Part shown: one piece after another, positions 33,212-42,397 of the stretch | Numbering within the stretch: position 1 is the first letter of the stretch | Layout: each line of letters opens with the position of its first letter | Assembly (NCBI GenBank): GCA_000238815.2 | Contig: AFXB01000010.1 | Location: 62,001 to 126,000, forward strand | DNA: 64,000 bases | Origin: SAR116 cluster alpha proteobacterium HIMB100 | GTDB taxonomy: Bacteria > Pseudomonadota > Alphaproteobacteria > Puniceispirillales > Puniceispirillaceae | Direction of reading: 5' to 3' | The notes under the pieces: generated by a model | Database searches by the model: none | Seen by the model: only the letters and a program-made list of their open reading frames with translations | Told to the model about the DNA's origin: nothing | Made by a program: the position numbers and the translations under genes

Positions 33212-33379
33212 ATGCTCTATGGCATCTGGTACGGGCTCAGACCAAAAGAGAAAATAGAGCCTTCTCTTCTTCCAAAACAACTTGATCAAAATACATACTT
33301 TGAGCATCTATTTTCTCCCTTAGTTTCAAGATTGAAGATCAGGATAGATTGTCATCATCTTCGAACCCGTCCGTTGTAG
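33212..33379 (+). other. short open frame, possibly a gene remnant
   Basis: A 55-codon frame begins at ATG 33212 and ends at TAG 33377, overlapping the convergent gene by 41 bases. Its composition (LRPKEKIEPSLLPKQLDQNT) looks protein-like. The frame is the same as that of the upstream pseudogene and stays open from that gene's TGA onward. No ribosome binding site is evident. It may be a degenerate fragment or chance. Confidence 0.2.
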
Positions 33380-34142
33380 ACACTGGCTGATGCGTTAACT
33401 GCTTTGGTGAGTCTAGCGTTTCGTCAGCCATCTTCTGGGCAACGTCAGCAATGATCTTAAGACGGGAATCATCTATCTCACCAGTGCAAATCACCTTGAA
33501 ACTTTCATTAGGTGTGTTAGGTCTGAACGGCCTGTCTATCAGCGTTGTCCAACCATCTATCCCTCCACTGATACCATCAGCAATCGAACCACTTTGTTTG
33601 CCCCGCTCGTCAGATTGATGTTCAATTTGCTCAGAAATTCCAGCTCCACTTTCCTCTCCGAGTTTCGCAAACTGGAAGTTTACCAAATAGTTTTTGGCAA
33701 CTTTAACAGCATTTGCTTCATTGAAAGGTGGGTCGTAATTTACCTGCAAATAACCAGACAATGTGTCTTCGTTCACAACCTCTGCACCAAACTGTGAATG
33801 GAGTTTTTTAAAAACATCTGGAGCTAAGGCAAACTTCTTTTTCAAACGAAGATTTTCTTCATTTGGAAGATTCACATCCAGAAGAACTTTGATCGCATCT
33901 CTGGCTATTTTGTATTCGCCAATCCCAGCCTTTTCCAAGAGGCCATAGTATCCGAGTGACGCAAGCTTTCGAATGCTAGCACCAGAGCCTGAACCTATCG
34001 TTTGAAAGGATAAGTGGCGGTTAAAGGTTGCGTTCTGTAAGCCGGCTTTCTTCAGGTCACCAATCAATGCCAAGCTTTGCTCCAAGCTAAGATAAGGTGC
34101 TATTGGTGAAGAGTTTTTGTTTTGTGTTGCTTCGGTATTCAT
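33339..34142 (-). CDS. accessory protein with winged-helix-like N-terminal region, unknown function
   Basis: This 267-residue protein is not assigned to a named family. Residues about 15-145 resemble an accessory family of unknown function: a helical opening (YLSLEQSLALIGDLKKAG), a turn with SGASIRKLASLGYYGLLEKAG typical of winged-helix DNA-binding domains, and FNEANAVKVAKNYLVNFQFAKLG. The C-terminal half is polar, probably partly disordered, and contains an IDRPFRPN-type strand. The DNA is AT-richer than the flanking housekeeping genes. It sits next to a decayed methyltransferase, so a link to defence or a mobile element is plausible but unproved. Confidence 0.6.
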   Translation of the reverse strand: MNTEATQNKNSSPIAPYLSLEQSLALIGDLKKAGLQNATFNRHLSFQTIGSGSGASIRKLASLGYYGLLEKAGIGEYKIARDAIKVLLDVNLPNEENLRLKKKFALAPDVFKKLHSQFGAEVVNEDTLSGYLQVNYDPPFNEANAVKVAKNYLVNFQFAKLGEESGAGISEQIEHQSDERGKQSGSIADGISGGIDGWTTLIDRPFRPNTPNESFKVICTGEIDDSRLKIIADVAQKMADETLDSPKQLTHQPVSTTDGFEDDDNLS

Positions 34143-34230
34143 AGCAGAATATTATTCTATCTATACGAGTACTTTTTAATTTTAAGCACTCTTGGATTGC
34201 AATATACAGCATAGATGGGGACTAGATTCC

Positions 34231-34252
34231 TGATGTCGATATTTTGACATCA
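34231..34252. repeat. inverted repeat in AT-rich region
   Basis: TGATGTC and GACATCA form a 7-bp stem with an 8-base loop. It lies about 90 bases upstream of the accessory gene start and could be an operator or a stem-loop. Confidence 0.4.
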
Positions 34253-34260
34253 AAAAAACA

Positions 34261-34287
34261 CACAAAAAAGTAGCTGTCTTTTTTGTG
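34261..34287 (-). terminator. AT-rich hairpin, possible terminator of folP transcript
   Basis: CACAAAAAAG and CTTTTTTGTG form a perfect 10-bp stem with a 7-base loop. Read on the minus strand it is followed by TGTTTTTTT. The stem is weak in GC, so termination is only possible; it lies 170 bases past the folP stop. Confidence 0.4.
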
Positions 34288-34457
34288 GGACAAACAAGCG
34301 ATAATCAGCTAAATTTTAGGATTTAATCAGTAAAATGAAGCTGAATTACTTTAATTTTTTTTATTACTTTTAGATAATCAAATTTTATTGATTACTTTTA
34401 TAAGATTAACAAAAACAAAAAAAATTAGTTTATTTATAAGTTTTTGATAATTACCCC

Positions 34458-35624
34458 CTACCCTATCCCTCTCTGTACCGCCACCGCCTGAACGGTTTCC
34501 GCCACATCATGGGTGCGGATCAGCTGTGCGCCTTGGGCTGTCGCTTCCAGGGTCAGGGCCAGGCTGCCCGCCAGCCTGTCATCAGAAGATGTACCATAAT
34601 CGCCTGTCCCGCTGTTATCCATGCCGCCCAGCGCAGCCAGCTTCGGGATAGAGGATTTGCGTGATACGCCGATCAGAACCGGCACGCCCAGCCCGTGAAA
34701 CAGCGCGGTCCATCTGATCAGCTCTGCATTATGCGCCGGTGTTTTACCGAACCCGAAGCCCGGGTCTACCGCAATCCGGTCCCGCGGCAGGCCGGCCGCC
34801 ACCAGCCGGGCTATATGGCCGGATAACACCTCATAAACCTCCACCGGGGCAAAGCCGTATGTGGGGTTATCCTGCATGGTTGCGGGCGTGCCCTGCATAT
34901 GCATGGCAATCGCCCAGATATCATCATCTTCAGCATAGGCCCTCCCCATTACCTCTGCTGCGCCGGGCCCTGTAAAGCCAGATACATCATTGATAATTTT
35001 TGCCCCTGCGGCCAATGCCGGGCCCATCACCTCTGCATGGCGGGTATCAGCAGATAGCAGATGCCCGTCTGCGGACAGGCCGGAAATCACCGGAGTGATG
35101 CGGGCCAGTTCCTCATCACGGGTGACCGGCTCAGCCCGGGGGCGTGTTGACTCGCCGCCAATATCCAGCATTGTTGCGCCTGCCGCCGCCATGGCGCGGC
35201 CATGGGTGCGTGCGGCGCTTGCGGCTAAAAATTGCCCGCCATCGGAAAAACTGTCCGGCGTGACATTCACAATCCCCATAATATGGGGCCGGTCCATGGA
35301 TAAGCCGGCAAAGGCAGGGCGCGAGCGGGACAGGGCCTCAAGCTGTGCCTCTGCCGCCTCTCCTGCAATCTGGCGCACGCCGTCAATTGCCAGCCGTGCG
35401 GCGTGATAGCCTTCATCACTGCGGGTCACCATATCGACATGGGTAAAACCGTTGTGCCCGCCGGCAAGCGGCAGATAATCCTGCTCTGCGCAAGCCGCCG
35501 CCAGCGCAGATAGCGGCGCGATGCCCACAGGCCGCAGCCAGAGCTGCTGGCCCTCAGTCCAGCCAGCGGCAAAAGAAGCGGGGCTGAGATAGACCAGCCC
35601 CGCCTTATGTTTATCTGTTGTCAC
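34458..35624 (-). CDS. folP: dihydropteroate synthase (FolP)
   Basis: FolP condenses pterin diphosphate with p-aminobenzoate in folate synthesis and is the sulfonamide target. The core begins with GIVNVTPDSFSDGG near residue 117 and includes DIGGESTRPRA, the pterin-binding DTRHAEV and NDVSGF blocks, DPGFGFGK and the C-terminal RTHDV. The 388-residue protein is about 110 longer than the classical enzyme; the extra N-terminal region has no motif I recognise. The start is a GTG without a clear ribosome binding site, so the true N-terminus may be shorter. It follows ftsH by 17 bases. Confidence 0.93.
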   Translation of the reverse strand: MTTDKHKAGLVYLSPASFAAGWTEGQQLWLRPVGIAPLSALAAACAEQDYLPLAGGHNGFTHVDMVTRSDEGYHAARLAIDGVRQIAGEAAEAQLEALSRSRPAFAGLSMDRPHIMGIVNVTPDSFSDGGQFLAASAARTHGRAMAAAGATMLDIGGESTRPRAEPVTRDEELARITPVISGLSADGHLLSADTRHAEVMGPALAAGAKIINDVSGFTGPGAAEVMGRAYAEDDDIWAIAMHMQGTPATMQDNPTYGFAPVEVYEVLSGHIARLVAAGLPRDRIAVDPGFGFGKTPAHNAELIRWTALFHGLGVPVLIGVSRKSSIPKLAALGGMDNSGTGDYGTSSDDRLAGSLALTLEATAQGAQLIRTHDVAETVQAVAVQRGIG

Positions 35625-35641
35625 TGCTGTCAGGCCCGTTA

Positions 35642-37579
35642 TCAGACAGGCTCAGAGCCTGGTGTGTCCGGGTCAGGTCGGGTGCGTGACCGCCCCCCTG
35701 TTGGTAGACCGGAGCGCGGCTTTTTCGCCCGTGGGGCCGGTGTGTCGTCATCTGTCTCATCAGTTCTGGACAGCGTACCGCCCTCAACAATGATTTTAAT
35801 TTCATCCCCGTTCAGCGTTTCATATTCCAACAGCCCTTGTGCGAGACGTTCCAGTTCATGATGCTTGTCTTTCAAAATCTTGGTCGCATCGCCATAGGCG
35901 GTATCCACAATCCGGCGGACTTCACTATCGATCACATCAGCTGTTTTTTCAGACACGTTTTTCTGCTGGGTCACAGACCGGCCCAGAAAGACTTCCTGTT
36001 CATCCCCGCTATAGGCCAGAAAGCCCAGCTTGTCTGACATGCCCCATTCGGTCACCATCCGGCGGGCCACATCAGTTGCCATCCGGATATCAGAAGACGC
36101 GCCTGTGGTCACTTTTTCAGGCCCGAAGATCAGCTCTTCAGCAATCCGCCCGCCACAAGCGACACGCAAATCAGCCAGCAGCTTATCCACCGCCATGGAA
36201 ACGCGATCCCCTTCAGGCAGACGCATCACCATCCCCAAAGCGCGGCCGCGCGGGATGATAGTAGCTTTGTGAATCGGATCAGATGCTGGTGAATGCAGCG
36301 CGACAACAGCATGCCCTGCCTCATGATAGGCCGTCAGCTTTTTCTCATCATCTGTCATCACCATAGACCGGCGTTCTGATCCCATCATCACCTTATCCTT
36401 GGCTTCTTCAAATTCAGCCATCGACACGGTGCGCCGCCCTTTACGTGCGGCCAGCAACGCCGCCTCATTCACAAGATTGGCCAGGTCAGCCCCGGAAAAG
36501 CCCGGTGTGCCTCTGGCAATGATGCGGGCTTCCACGTCATTGGCCAGCGGGGTTTTGCGCATATGCACTTTTAAGATTTTTTCGCGGCCTGTTACATCCG
36601 GGTTCGGGACCACAACCTGGCGGTCAAACCGGCCTGGCCGCAGCAAAGCCGGGTCCAGAACATCCGGCCGGTTGGTAGCCGCAATCAGGATCACCCCTTC
36701 ATTGGCCTCAAAACCGTCCATTTCAACCAGCATTTGGTTCAAAGTCTGCTCGCGCTCATCATTACCGCCGCCAAGGCCGGCGCCGCGATGACGGCCAACC
36801 GCGTCAATCTCGTCAATAAAGATGATACAAGGGGCATTTTTCTTGCCCTGCTCAAACATATCGCGCACACGGCTGGCACCGACACCAACAAACATTTCCA
36901 CGAAGTCAGAACCGGAAATCGTGAAGAACGGCACATTGGCTTCCCCGGCAATCGCCCGGGCCAGCAGGGTTTTACCTGTACCTGGCGGGCCGACCAGCAA
37001 AACGCCTTTCGGAATTTTGCCGCCCAGACGCTGGAACTTGCCCGGGTCTTTCAAAAATTCGACCACTTCTTCCAATTCTGTTTTGGCTTCATCAATACCT
37101 GCAACATCCTCAAAGGTCACGCGGCCATGATGTTCGGTCAGCATCTTGGCTCGGCTTTTGCCAAAGCCCATTGCCCCACCACGGCCACCGCCCTGCATCT
37201 GGCGCATGAAGAAAATCCATACCCCAATGAACAACAGCATCGGGAACCAGGAAATCAGGACTGACAAAAAGCCAGGCATATTGGATTCATCAGGCCGTGC
37301 GTCAATACGCACATCTGTACCTTCTAAAGTGGCAACCACATCTGCCCCGTCAGGACGGTAGCTGGTCACGGTGGTGTTTTCCCGCGTGCGGCCCTTCAGA
37401 TTATTTCCTTCAATCAGCACATCTGTAATGCCGCCGCTCTTGGCCTGCGCAATGAAGTCAGTATAGGCTATTTTGGATGAGCTCTGCGATGTGTCAGAAG
37501 TCTGAAACATGTTGAACAGGGCCATTAATGCCGCCCCGATGATGAGCCAAATCGCTATATTCCGTCCAAGATTATTCAC
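35642..37579 (-). CDS. ftsH: ATP-dependent zinc metalloprotease FtsH
   Basis: FtsH is a membrane AAA protease that degrades misfolded membrane proteins and regulators such as RpoH and LpxC, both encoded in this window. The 645-residue protein has two transmembrane segments (about 7-25 and 105-125), an AAA module with Walker A GPPGTGKT at 197-204, Walker B FIDEIDA and the second region of homology, and the zinc motif HEAGH at 419-423. The C-terminal tail is acidic and proline-rich. The start is GTG. It is co-oriented with tilS and folP. Confidence 0.97.
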   Translation of the reverse strand: MNNLGRNIAIWLIIGAALMALFNMFQTSDTSQSSSKIAYTDFIAQAKSGGITDVLIEGNNLKGRTRENTTVTSYRPDGADVVATLEGTDVRIDARPDESNMPGFLSVLISWFPMLLFIGVWIFFMRQMQGGGRGGAMGFGKSRAKMLTEHHGRVTFEDVAGIDEAKTELEEVVEFLKDPGKFQRLGGKIPKGVLLVGPPGTGKTLLARAIAGEANVPFFTISGSDFVEMFVGVGASRVRDMFEQGKKNAPCIIFIDEIDAVGRHRGAGLGGGNDEREQTLNQMLVEMDGFEANEGVILIAATNRPDVLDPALLRPGRFDRQVVVPNPDVTGREKILKVHMRKTPLANDVEARIIARGTPGFSGADLANLVNEAALLAARKGRRTVSMAEFEEAKDKVMMGSERRSMVMTDDEKKLTAYHEAGHAVVALHSPASDPIHKATIIPRGRALGMVMRLPEGDRVSMAVDKLLADLRVACGGRIAEELIFGPEKVTTGASSDIRMATDVARRMVTEWGMSDKLGFLAYSGDEQEVFLGRSVTQQKNVSEKTADVIDSEVRRIVDTAYGDATKILKDKHHELERLAQGLLEYETLNGDEIKIIVEGGTLSRTDETDDDTPAPRAKKPRSGLPTGGRSRTRPDPDTPGSEPV

Positions 37580-37605
37580 GCGCGTCTGCCTTTATCTTTC
37601 GTCAT

Positions 37606-38949
37606 TTATGCCTTTTGTCTGAGCCGCAGCGCACCATCTGCTGGCAGGTCGCACATCACAAACTCCTCACTGAGCGGCTTGCGGTCTTCTGCGGCGGCGC
37701 GTGCAGCCGCTGAACATACGGCTGGATATGCCTTAAAATGGGGATGGTAATGCTGTCCGTCAAGGCCATCAAGATAAGGAAGCATCATCCCCATCCGTGC
37801 GGGCCAATTTTTCATGCTTTTAAAGGCGGCATGCTGGTCTTTACAGGCAGCCCACCGCCGCGCACCCAACCGCCTGACAACGCCATTCTGCGGAACATAT
37901 ACCAGCCAGCGCCGATCAAACACATAAAGGCGGCCAGCCCTTACATTCAGCTCTGGTTCTGGGGGGCGGCCAAATTCGGCAACCAGCCGCAAACGGGTTT
38001 TTGTCATATCGATCAAACAGCCCCCTGCGGTTACTTTCCGGCCTGTCTCCAAGCTGTCCAGAACCCTTGCCAAGCTCCCAGAAGAAACAGGATAGGGCTG
38101 GCTGCCGATAACCGCCACACAGTGCCGCAAAATATGCATCCGTGCTTCAGGGCTCAGTTCTGAAAATGCGCCTGTATCAAGTTCAGCACGCAGGCGATGC
38201 GTAAAAATAGCGTGGTCAGCATACCATCTGTCACATTCACCTTTAACCTGTTCGGTTACAGATGAAGCGACCGCCGCAAGCCGCATCATTTGCTGGCGAA
38301 GGGGCGCCTGGTCGGCGCGCTGCAGCAGCTGGCGGGTCCGCACCCGTTCAAATGTTGGGTCGGCATTTGACGGGTCAGTGACAAAGTCAGCCCCATAAGC
38401 CTGACAAACAGCAATGAGATCGCCCTTGCTGAGGCCCAGAAACGGCCGCCCGAAAACAACCCCCTGATAGAGGCTGTAAGCGGCAATTGCCGATAGACCG
38501 GCAAGACCCGACCCACGAGACAGGCGCATCAGCACTGTTTCAGCCTGATCATCACGGTGATGGGCGAACAAAACAGCCGAGCCACGCTGACGCGCATAAT
38601 CACATAAAATCTGCAGCCGCTTCATCCGTGCCCAGGCCTGTCTGCCTGAGACAGGTGCAGGCCCGCTGACAGAAAAACAACGTGCCGGAATATTTCTGCG
38701 GGTAAGAGCGGAGGCAACCTGCTGTGCTTCTGTTGCTGCTTCAGCTCTCAGCCCATGATCGATGACCACTGCCTCAAACCGCACAGATGCCTCTGCACAG
38801 ACCTCAGCCGCGACAAGCGCAAGAGCAAGGCTGTCTGGCCCGCCTGAAACCGCGGCAACCAGCCCTGACTGCTCCGCCCGCCAGTGACCTGATGTCACCA
38901 GGCCATCAAGATGAGAAGAAAATGCGTGTTTAGCTGCTGCAACCGGCAC
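37606..38949 (-). CDS. tilS: tRNA(Ile)-lysidine synthase (TilS)
   Basis: TilS converts C34 of tRNA-Ile(CAU) to lysidine so that it reads AUA. The P-loop-type motif SGGPDS is at residues 35-40, followed by the family segments VVIDHGLRAEA, FAHHRDDQAETVLMRLSRGSGLAGL and FVTDPSNADPTFERVR. The C-terminal third is divergent, as usual. The GTG start lies inside the 3' end of cpoB, overlapping it by 20 bases. Of 447 residues, in the normal range. Confidence 0.93.
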   Translation of the reverse strand: MPVAAAKHAFSSHLDGLVTSGHWRAEQSGLVAAVSGGPDSLALALVAAEVCAEASVRFEAVVIDHGLRAEAATEAQQVASALTRRNIPARCFSVSGPAPVSGRQAWARMKRLQILCDYARQRGSAVLFAHHRDDQAETVLMRLSRGSGLAGLSAIAAYSLYQGVVFGRPFLGLSKGDLIAVCQAYGADFVTDPSNADPTFERVRTRQLLQRADQAPLRQQMMRLAAVASSVTEQVKGECDRWYADHAIFTHRLRAELDTGAFSELSPEARMHILRHCVAVIGSQPYPVSSGSLARVLDSLETGRKVTAGGCLIDMTKTRLRLVAEFGRPPEPELNVRAGRLYVFDRRWLVYVPQNGVVRRLGARRWAACKDQHAAFKSMKNWPARMGMMLPYLDGLDGQHYHPHFKAYPAVCSAAARAAAEDRKPLSEEFVMCDLPADGALRLRQKA

Positions 38950-40042
38950 TGGCAGATAATTCCGCTAGTCTGGCAACAAAACTTTCTGGGGGCTGATCAA
39001 GAAACTGGCCGAGATTTTCGTAAATCGCACAGGCCTGTTCAGAATTCGCAAATTTTGCGACAGATTCAGCAATCCACAAAGTGGTGTCTGAAATGCGTGG
39101 GTCTGTCGAATAAAGCGCATTGAATTTCGAAAAGGTCGTCGCTGCTTTTTCAAACTGGCCCTGAATAAATTGCACCCGCCCCTGCCAGAACAAGGCATCA
39201 ACAGCACGTTCATGTTCGGGATGCAAATCACCAAATTCAACAAACGCATTTTCTGCAGTTTTCAAATCATTTTGCAATGCCCGCGCCAGTGCGAACCGAT
39301 ATTGTTCTTCAGGGCTGACATCAGGCAGATATTCAGGGGCCTGCGGCTGCTCAGCTTGTTCGTCCTGCTCGGTCTGCGCCTCTTCTGAGACAGGTTGCGC
39401 AGCCTCAGCAATTGTCTCTGGCCGCAGCTGTTCTTGCTCTGATTCTGCATCAGCTGCATTTTGTGTTTTATTATCACTATCCAGATGTTGTTCCAGCTCA
39501 TCCTGCTCGATTGTCCAGACCGTCTCACCAGTTGTGTTATCCCGGCCGATGCTGACAGACGGGGCGCTCGCCGCGGCTGTGACATCCTGCTGCGCCAGCT
39601 GGTCTGTCAATTGATCCCCCGACAAAGACATCAAGGTCTGCATTCGTTTTTCCAGCCGTAAGACCCGAAACTCAACATCAGAGGTAAGCTCCAATGTGCG
39701 GGTAATACGCTGGTTAAGAATATCAATAGAATCAGTCAGCCGGGTAAGTTCGGCTTGAAACTGTTTTACATCCACTGAGGTTTCTGACTGCTCTGCCAAA
39801 GCTGTTGCTGACAACTGCTCTAGCTGCGTGCGGATATCGCGTAATTCCACCTCGATGGTTCCCCGAATATCTTTCAGCCCGTTTTCAAGAGTGTCCATGC
39901 GCAACTGCTGCCGCGCAACCAAAGCTGACAGATCGCCAGAACCATACTGTGTGCTCTGCACCGTTTGCGCAAAGGCTGCTGTCCCGGTCAAAACGGACAG
40001 CACCAAACCAAAACAGGCTCCTGAAATAAACAGCTTTTTCAT
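38930..40042 (-). CDS. cpoB: Tol-Pal coordinator CpoB (YbgF)
   Basis: CpoB is a periplasmic protein that couples the Tol machine to peptidoglycan synthesis during septation. The 370-residue product has a signal peptide (AAFAQ cleavage site), an N-terminal coiled coil (about residues 35-140, with trimer-forming heptads), a long acidic Gln/Glu-rich linker and a C-terminal TPR domain (EQYRFALARALQNDLKTAENAF onward). It is downstream of pal, in the tolQRAB-pal-cpoB order. A hairpin in the pal-cpoB gap may attenuate transcription. Confidence 0.92.
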   Translation of the reverse strand: MKKLFISGACFGLVLSVLTGTAAFAQTVQSTQYGSGDLSALVARQQLRMDTLENGLKDIRGTIEVELRDIRTQLEQLSATALAEQSETSVDVKQFQAELTRLTDSIDILNQRITRTLELTSDVEFRVLRLEKRMQTLMSLSGDQLTDQLAQQDVTAAASAPSVSIGRDNTTGETVWTIEQDELEQHLDSDNKTQNAADAESEQEQLRPETIAEAAQPVSEEAQTEQDEQAEQPQAPEYLPDVSPEEQYRFALARALQNDLKTAENAFVEFGDLHPEHERAVDALFWQGRVQFIQGQFEKAATTFSKFNALYSTDPRISDTTLWIAESVAKFANSEQACAIYENLGQFLDQPPESFVARLAELSASAGCSS

Positions 40043-40138
40043 GCTTACTCTCTTTTCTTGACGCCTTTTCGGACTTGTTCTTCGTCACGGTTTTAGGCTG
40101 TCTTTATGGCAGTTTTGAGGCACAAACACCCCAAAGCA

Positions 40139-40173
40139 AAGGGCCTTGTTCTGATCGTTCGAACAAAGCCCTT
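40139..40173 (-). terminator. hairpin between pal and cpoB
   Basis: AAGGGCCTTGTTC and GAACAAAGCCCTT pair over 13 positions (one G-U) with a 9-base loop, 37 bases beyond the pal stop. On the minus strand it is followed by the T-rich TTGCTTTGGGG. It may act as a partial terminator limiting cpoB expression. Confidence 0.6.
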
Positions 40174-40209
40174 CAACTATTTTCAGTTCTTTTCAGTAGC
40201 CGGCAGCCC

Positions 40210-40758
40210 TTAGTTCAGGACTGTTTCCGCGCGACGGTTCTGACGCCATGCGGCTTCGGTTGACCCTACTGCTTTTGGCCGCTCTTTCCCGTATGAGATA
40301 ATCCGGATACGGGCGGCATTGACGCCTTTAGCCACCAGATAGTCGCGTGCTGATGATGCACGACGCTCACCCAAAGCCAGGTTATATTCGCGTGTTCCGC
40401 GCTCATCGGCATGGCCGCCGATAATCACACGTGTTTCAGGACGTGCTTTAAGGAATGCAGCCTGACGGTCCAGAACACGCTGTGCGTAATCAGAAAGCTG
40501 TGCTGAATCAAAATCAAATAATACCGTTGTGCCAACCTGGGCAAAGTCTTTCTTCAACTGTGTGGCTGGGTCTTCAGCAGGCTGTTCTGCTGTTGTGCTG
40601 GCTGAGCTTGACGCTGTGCTTGTTGTTGATGCTGTTGTGGATGCTGTTGTGGATGAGCTAGAAGCTGTACCTGTTACATCCCCGCTAGTTGTGGATGCAG
40701 TTTCACAAGCCGCGAGAAAAGCGGTAGCGGCGAGTAATGTAAATAGACGTTTCATCAT
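40210..40758 (-). CDS. pal: peptidoglycan-associated lipoprotein Pal
   Basis: Pal anchors the outer membrane to peptidoglycan and is relocated by TolQRAB to the septum. The ATG at 40758 was chosen because GGAGGT lies 7 bases upstream and it gives a proper lipoprotein signal with lipobox LAAC (Cys at residue 18). The 182-residue protein then has a low-complexity Ser/Thr linker and an OmpA-like domain with the peptidoglycan-binding block GGHADERGTREYNLALGERRA. The open frame extends 27 codons upstream without support. Confidence 0.95.
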   Translation of the reverse strand: MMKRLFTLLAATAFLAACETASTTSGDVTGTASSSSTTASTTASTTSTASSSASTTAEQPAEDPATQLKKDFAQVGTTVLFDFDSAQLSDYAQRVLDRQAAFLKARPETRVIIGGHADERGTREYNLALGERRASSARDYLVAKGVNAARIRIISYGKERPKAVGSTEAAWRQNRRAETVLN

Positions 40759-40985
40759 GTTCTTGACCTCCAACTGGTCGGCCCACCCGTTTGAGCTGGC
40801 AAATTTTGTTTTTGTCCCTTGCCTGTGCGCCTGCCGCACTTGTCAGCCCGAAGATGCATCTCGACAGACCAGACCCTTATCAGCAATTTGGCTTGCCCTT
40901 ACTCAAACCATATCATGCGGTCAAAATCAACCAAAAACTATACACTTACGGCCCGTTAGGCTGAATTTTCTGCCTTGAACTGAGG

Positions 40986-42341
40986 TTACTGCAATAACGG
41001 CGACCACGCCGGGTCACTTGCATGGGCTGGTGTGACCACACGCTGCTCGTTAAAGCCAGTGATGTCGACGCGGTAGAGATAGGTCTCGCCGCCTGATCCA
41101 TCTTCTGCAGTGGGGTTCTGTTTGAAATACATCAGCACCCGGCCATTTGGCGCCCATGTGGGAGCCTCAACCAAAAAGCCACGCGCCAGCAGGCGTTCAC
41201 CTGACCCGTCAACATTCATCACACCAATATAAAATTCGCCACGATAAATCTTGGTAAAGGCAATGATATCGCCGCGCGGTGACCAGACCGGAGTCGCATA
41301 TCTGCCCTCGCCAAAGCTGATCCGCTGCACCTTTGTGCCATCACTGCGCATGATATAAAGCTGCTGCGTGCCGCCACGGTCAGAATTAAACACAATCCGC
41401 CTGCCATCAGGCGAATAGGACGGTGAGGTATCAATAGATGCAGATCGGGTAAGCTGGGTGATGCCTTGAGTCCGCAAATCCATCTCAAAAATATCTGTCT
41501 GGCCATCTTCAGCCAGGCTCATGATAAGCTTATTCCCATCAGGCCCAAACCGCGGGGCAAAAGTCATGCCCGGAAAGCTGCCCAACCGTTCTGTCCGGCC
41601 TGAAGCCACATCAAGCAAATAGACATTTGGCTCGTCATTGAAATAATTCAGATACGCCACCTCATGCGCAGTTGGTGAAAAACGCGGGGTCAGCACTAAA
41701 TCCAGCCCGGACGTCAAAAACCGGTGATTATGGCCATCCTGATCCATAATCGCCAGACGCTTGATCCGGCGCGACGCAGGCCCGCTTTCAGACACATACA
41801 CAATCTGGGTATCAAAATAGGCGGTGTCACCGGTAAATTCTTCATAAACAAAATCGGCAATCTGATGCGCAATCCGTCTGAGGCCCGCCTGATCTGCAGA
41901 TCCGCCCCCTTCGGTTATCCGGCGCTGAGAGACCACATCCCACAACGCAAATTCAACCTGCAGCAGACCGTCGCTGTCAATGAAAGCTGATCCCACAACC
42001 AAGCCTTTCGCCCCTAACGGCGTCCAGTTTGCAAATTCAGGGCGCAGAGATGGCGAGGTGGGCGGCGAGATAAAGGCCGCACTGTCAATCGCGGTGAACA
42101 GGCCAGAGCTGACCAGATCATCAGAAATCACTTGCGCGATCTGGCGACCCACATCAGAGGGCACGCCATCAAGGCCGGTGAAATCAGCAACCGCAACAGG
42201 TATCGGCGCAATTTGCCCTTCAGTAATATCCAGCCGCAACGTCTGAGCCGATGCGGTGGATAGTGACACACCAATAGCCAGCAACACCATAGATGCCAGC
42301 TTTCGAAGATAGGCTATTTTTTTATTCAGGTTTGTGAACAT
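40986..42341 (-). CDS. tolB: Tol-Pal periplasmic beta-propeller protein TolB
   Basis: TolB is the periplasmic partner of Pal in the Tol system. The ATG at 42341 gives a typical signal peptide (MFTNLNKKIAYLRK, hydrophobic core, ASAQ) and has GAGG 8 bases upstream. A GTG at 42401 and an ATG at 42398 next to the tolA stop are alternatives that would hide the signal peptide. The 451-residue protein has an N-terminal alpha/beta domain and a six-bladed propeller built of PDG repeats (YSPDGRRIVFNSDRGG, WSPRGDIIAFTK). Confidence 0.94.
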   Translation of the reverse strand: MFTNLNKKIAYLRKLASMVLLAIGVSLSTASAQTLRLDITEGQIAPIPVAVADFTGLDGVPSDVGRQIAQVISDDLVSSGLFTAIDSAAFISPPTSPSLRPEFANWTPLGAKGLVVGSAFIDSDGLLQVEFALWDVVSQRRITEGGGSADQAGLRRIAHQIADFVYEEFTGDTAYFDTQIVYVSESGPASRRIKRLAIMDQDGHNHRFLTSGLDLVLTPRFSPTAHEVAYLNYFNDEPNVYLLDVASGRTERLGSFPGMTFAPRFGPDGNKLIMSLAEDGQTDIFEMDLRTQGITQLTRSASIDTSPSYSPDGRRIVFNSDRGGTQQLYIMRSDGTKVQRISFGEGRYATPVWSPRGDIIAFTKIYRGEFYIGVMNVDGSGERLLARGFLVEAPTWAPNGRVLMYFKQNPTAEDGSGGETYLYRVDITGFNEQRVVTPAHASDPAWSPLLQ

Positions 42342-42397
42342 CACATCTGCCTCACCCAGTTTCTTGCTTTCATTAGACCTGCCTTCTATGGCTATCA

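Larger units (their letters stand above)
34143..34457. other. AT-rich intergenic region without genes
   Basis: These 315 bases between the accessory gene and folP are strongly AT-rich, in contrast to the neighbours. I see no open frame. They contain two inverted repeats (34231-34252 and 34261-34287) and long T/A runs. The region probably marks the edge of the acquired patch and may contain the promoter of the accessory gene. Confidence 0.6.

Noticed and set aside
40529-40978. 149-codon open frame antisense to pal and its upstream region
   Set aside because: It mirrors the Ser/Thr/Ala-rich linker of pal; no independent support.
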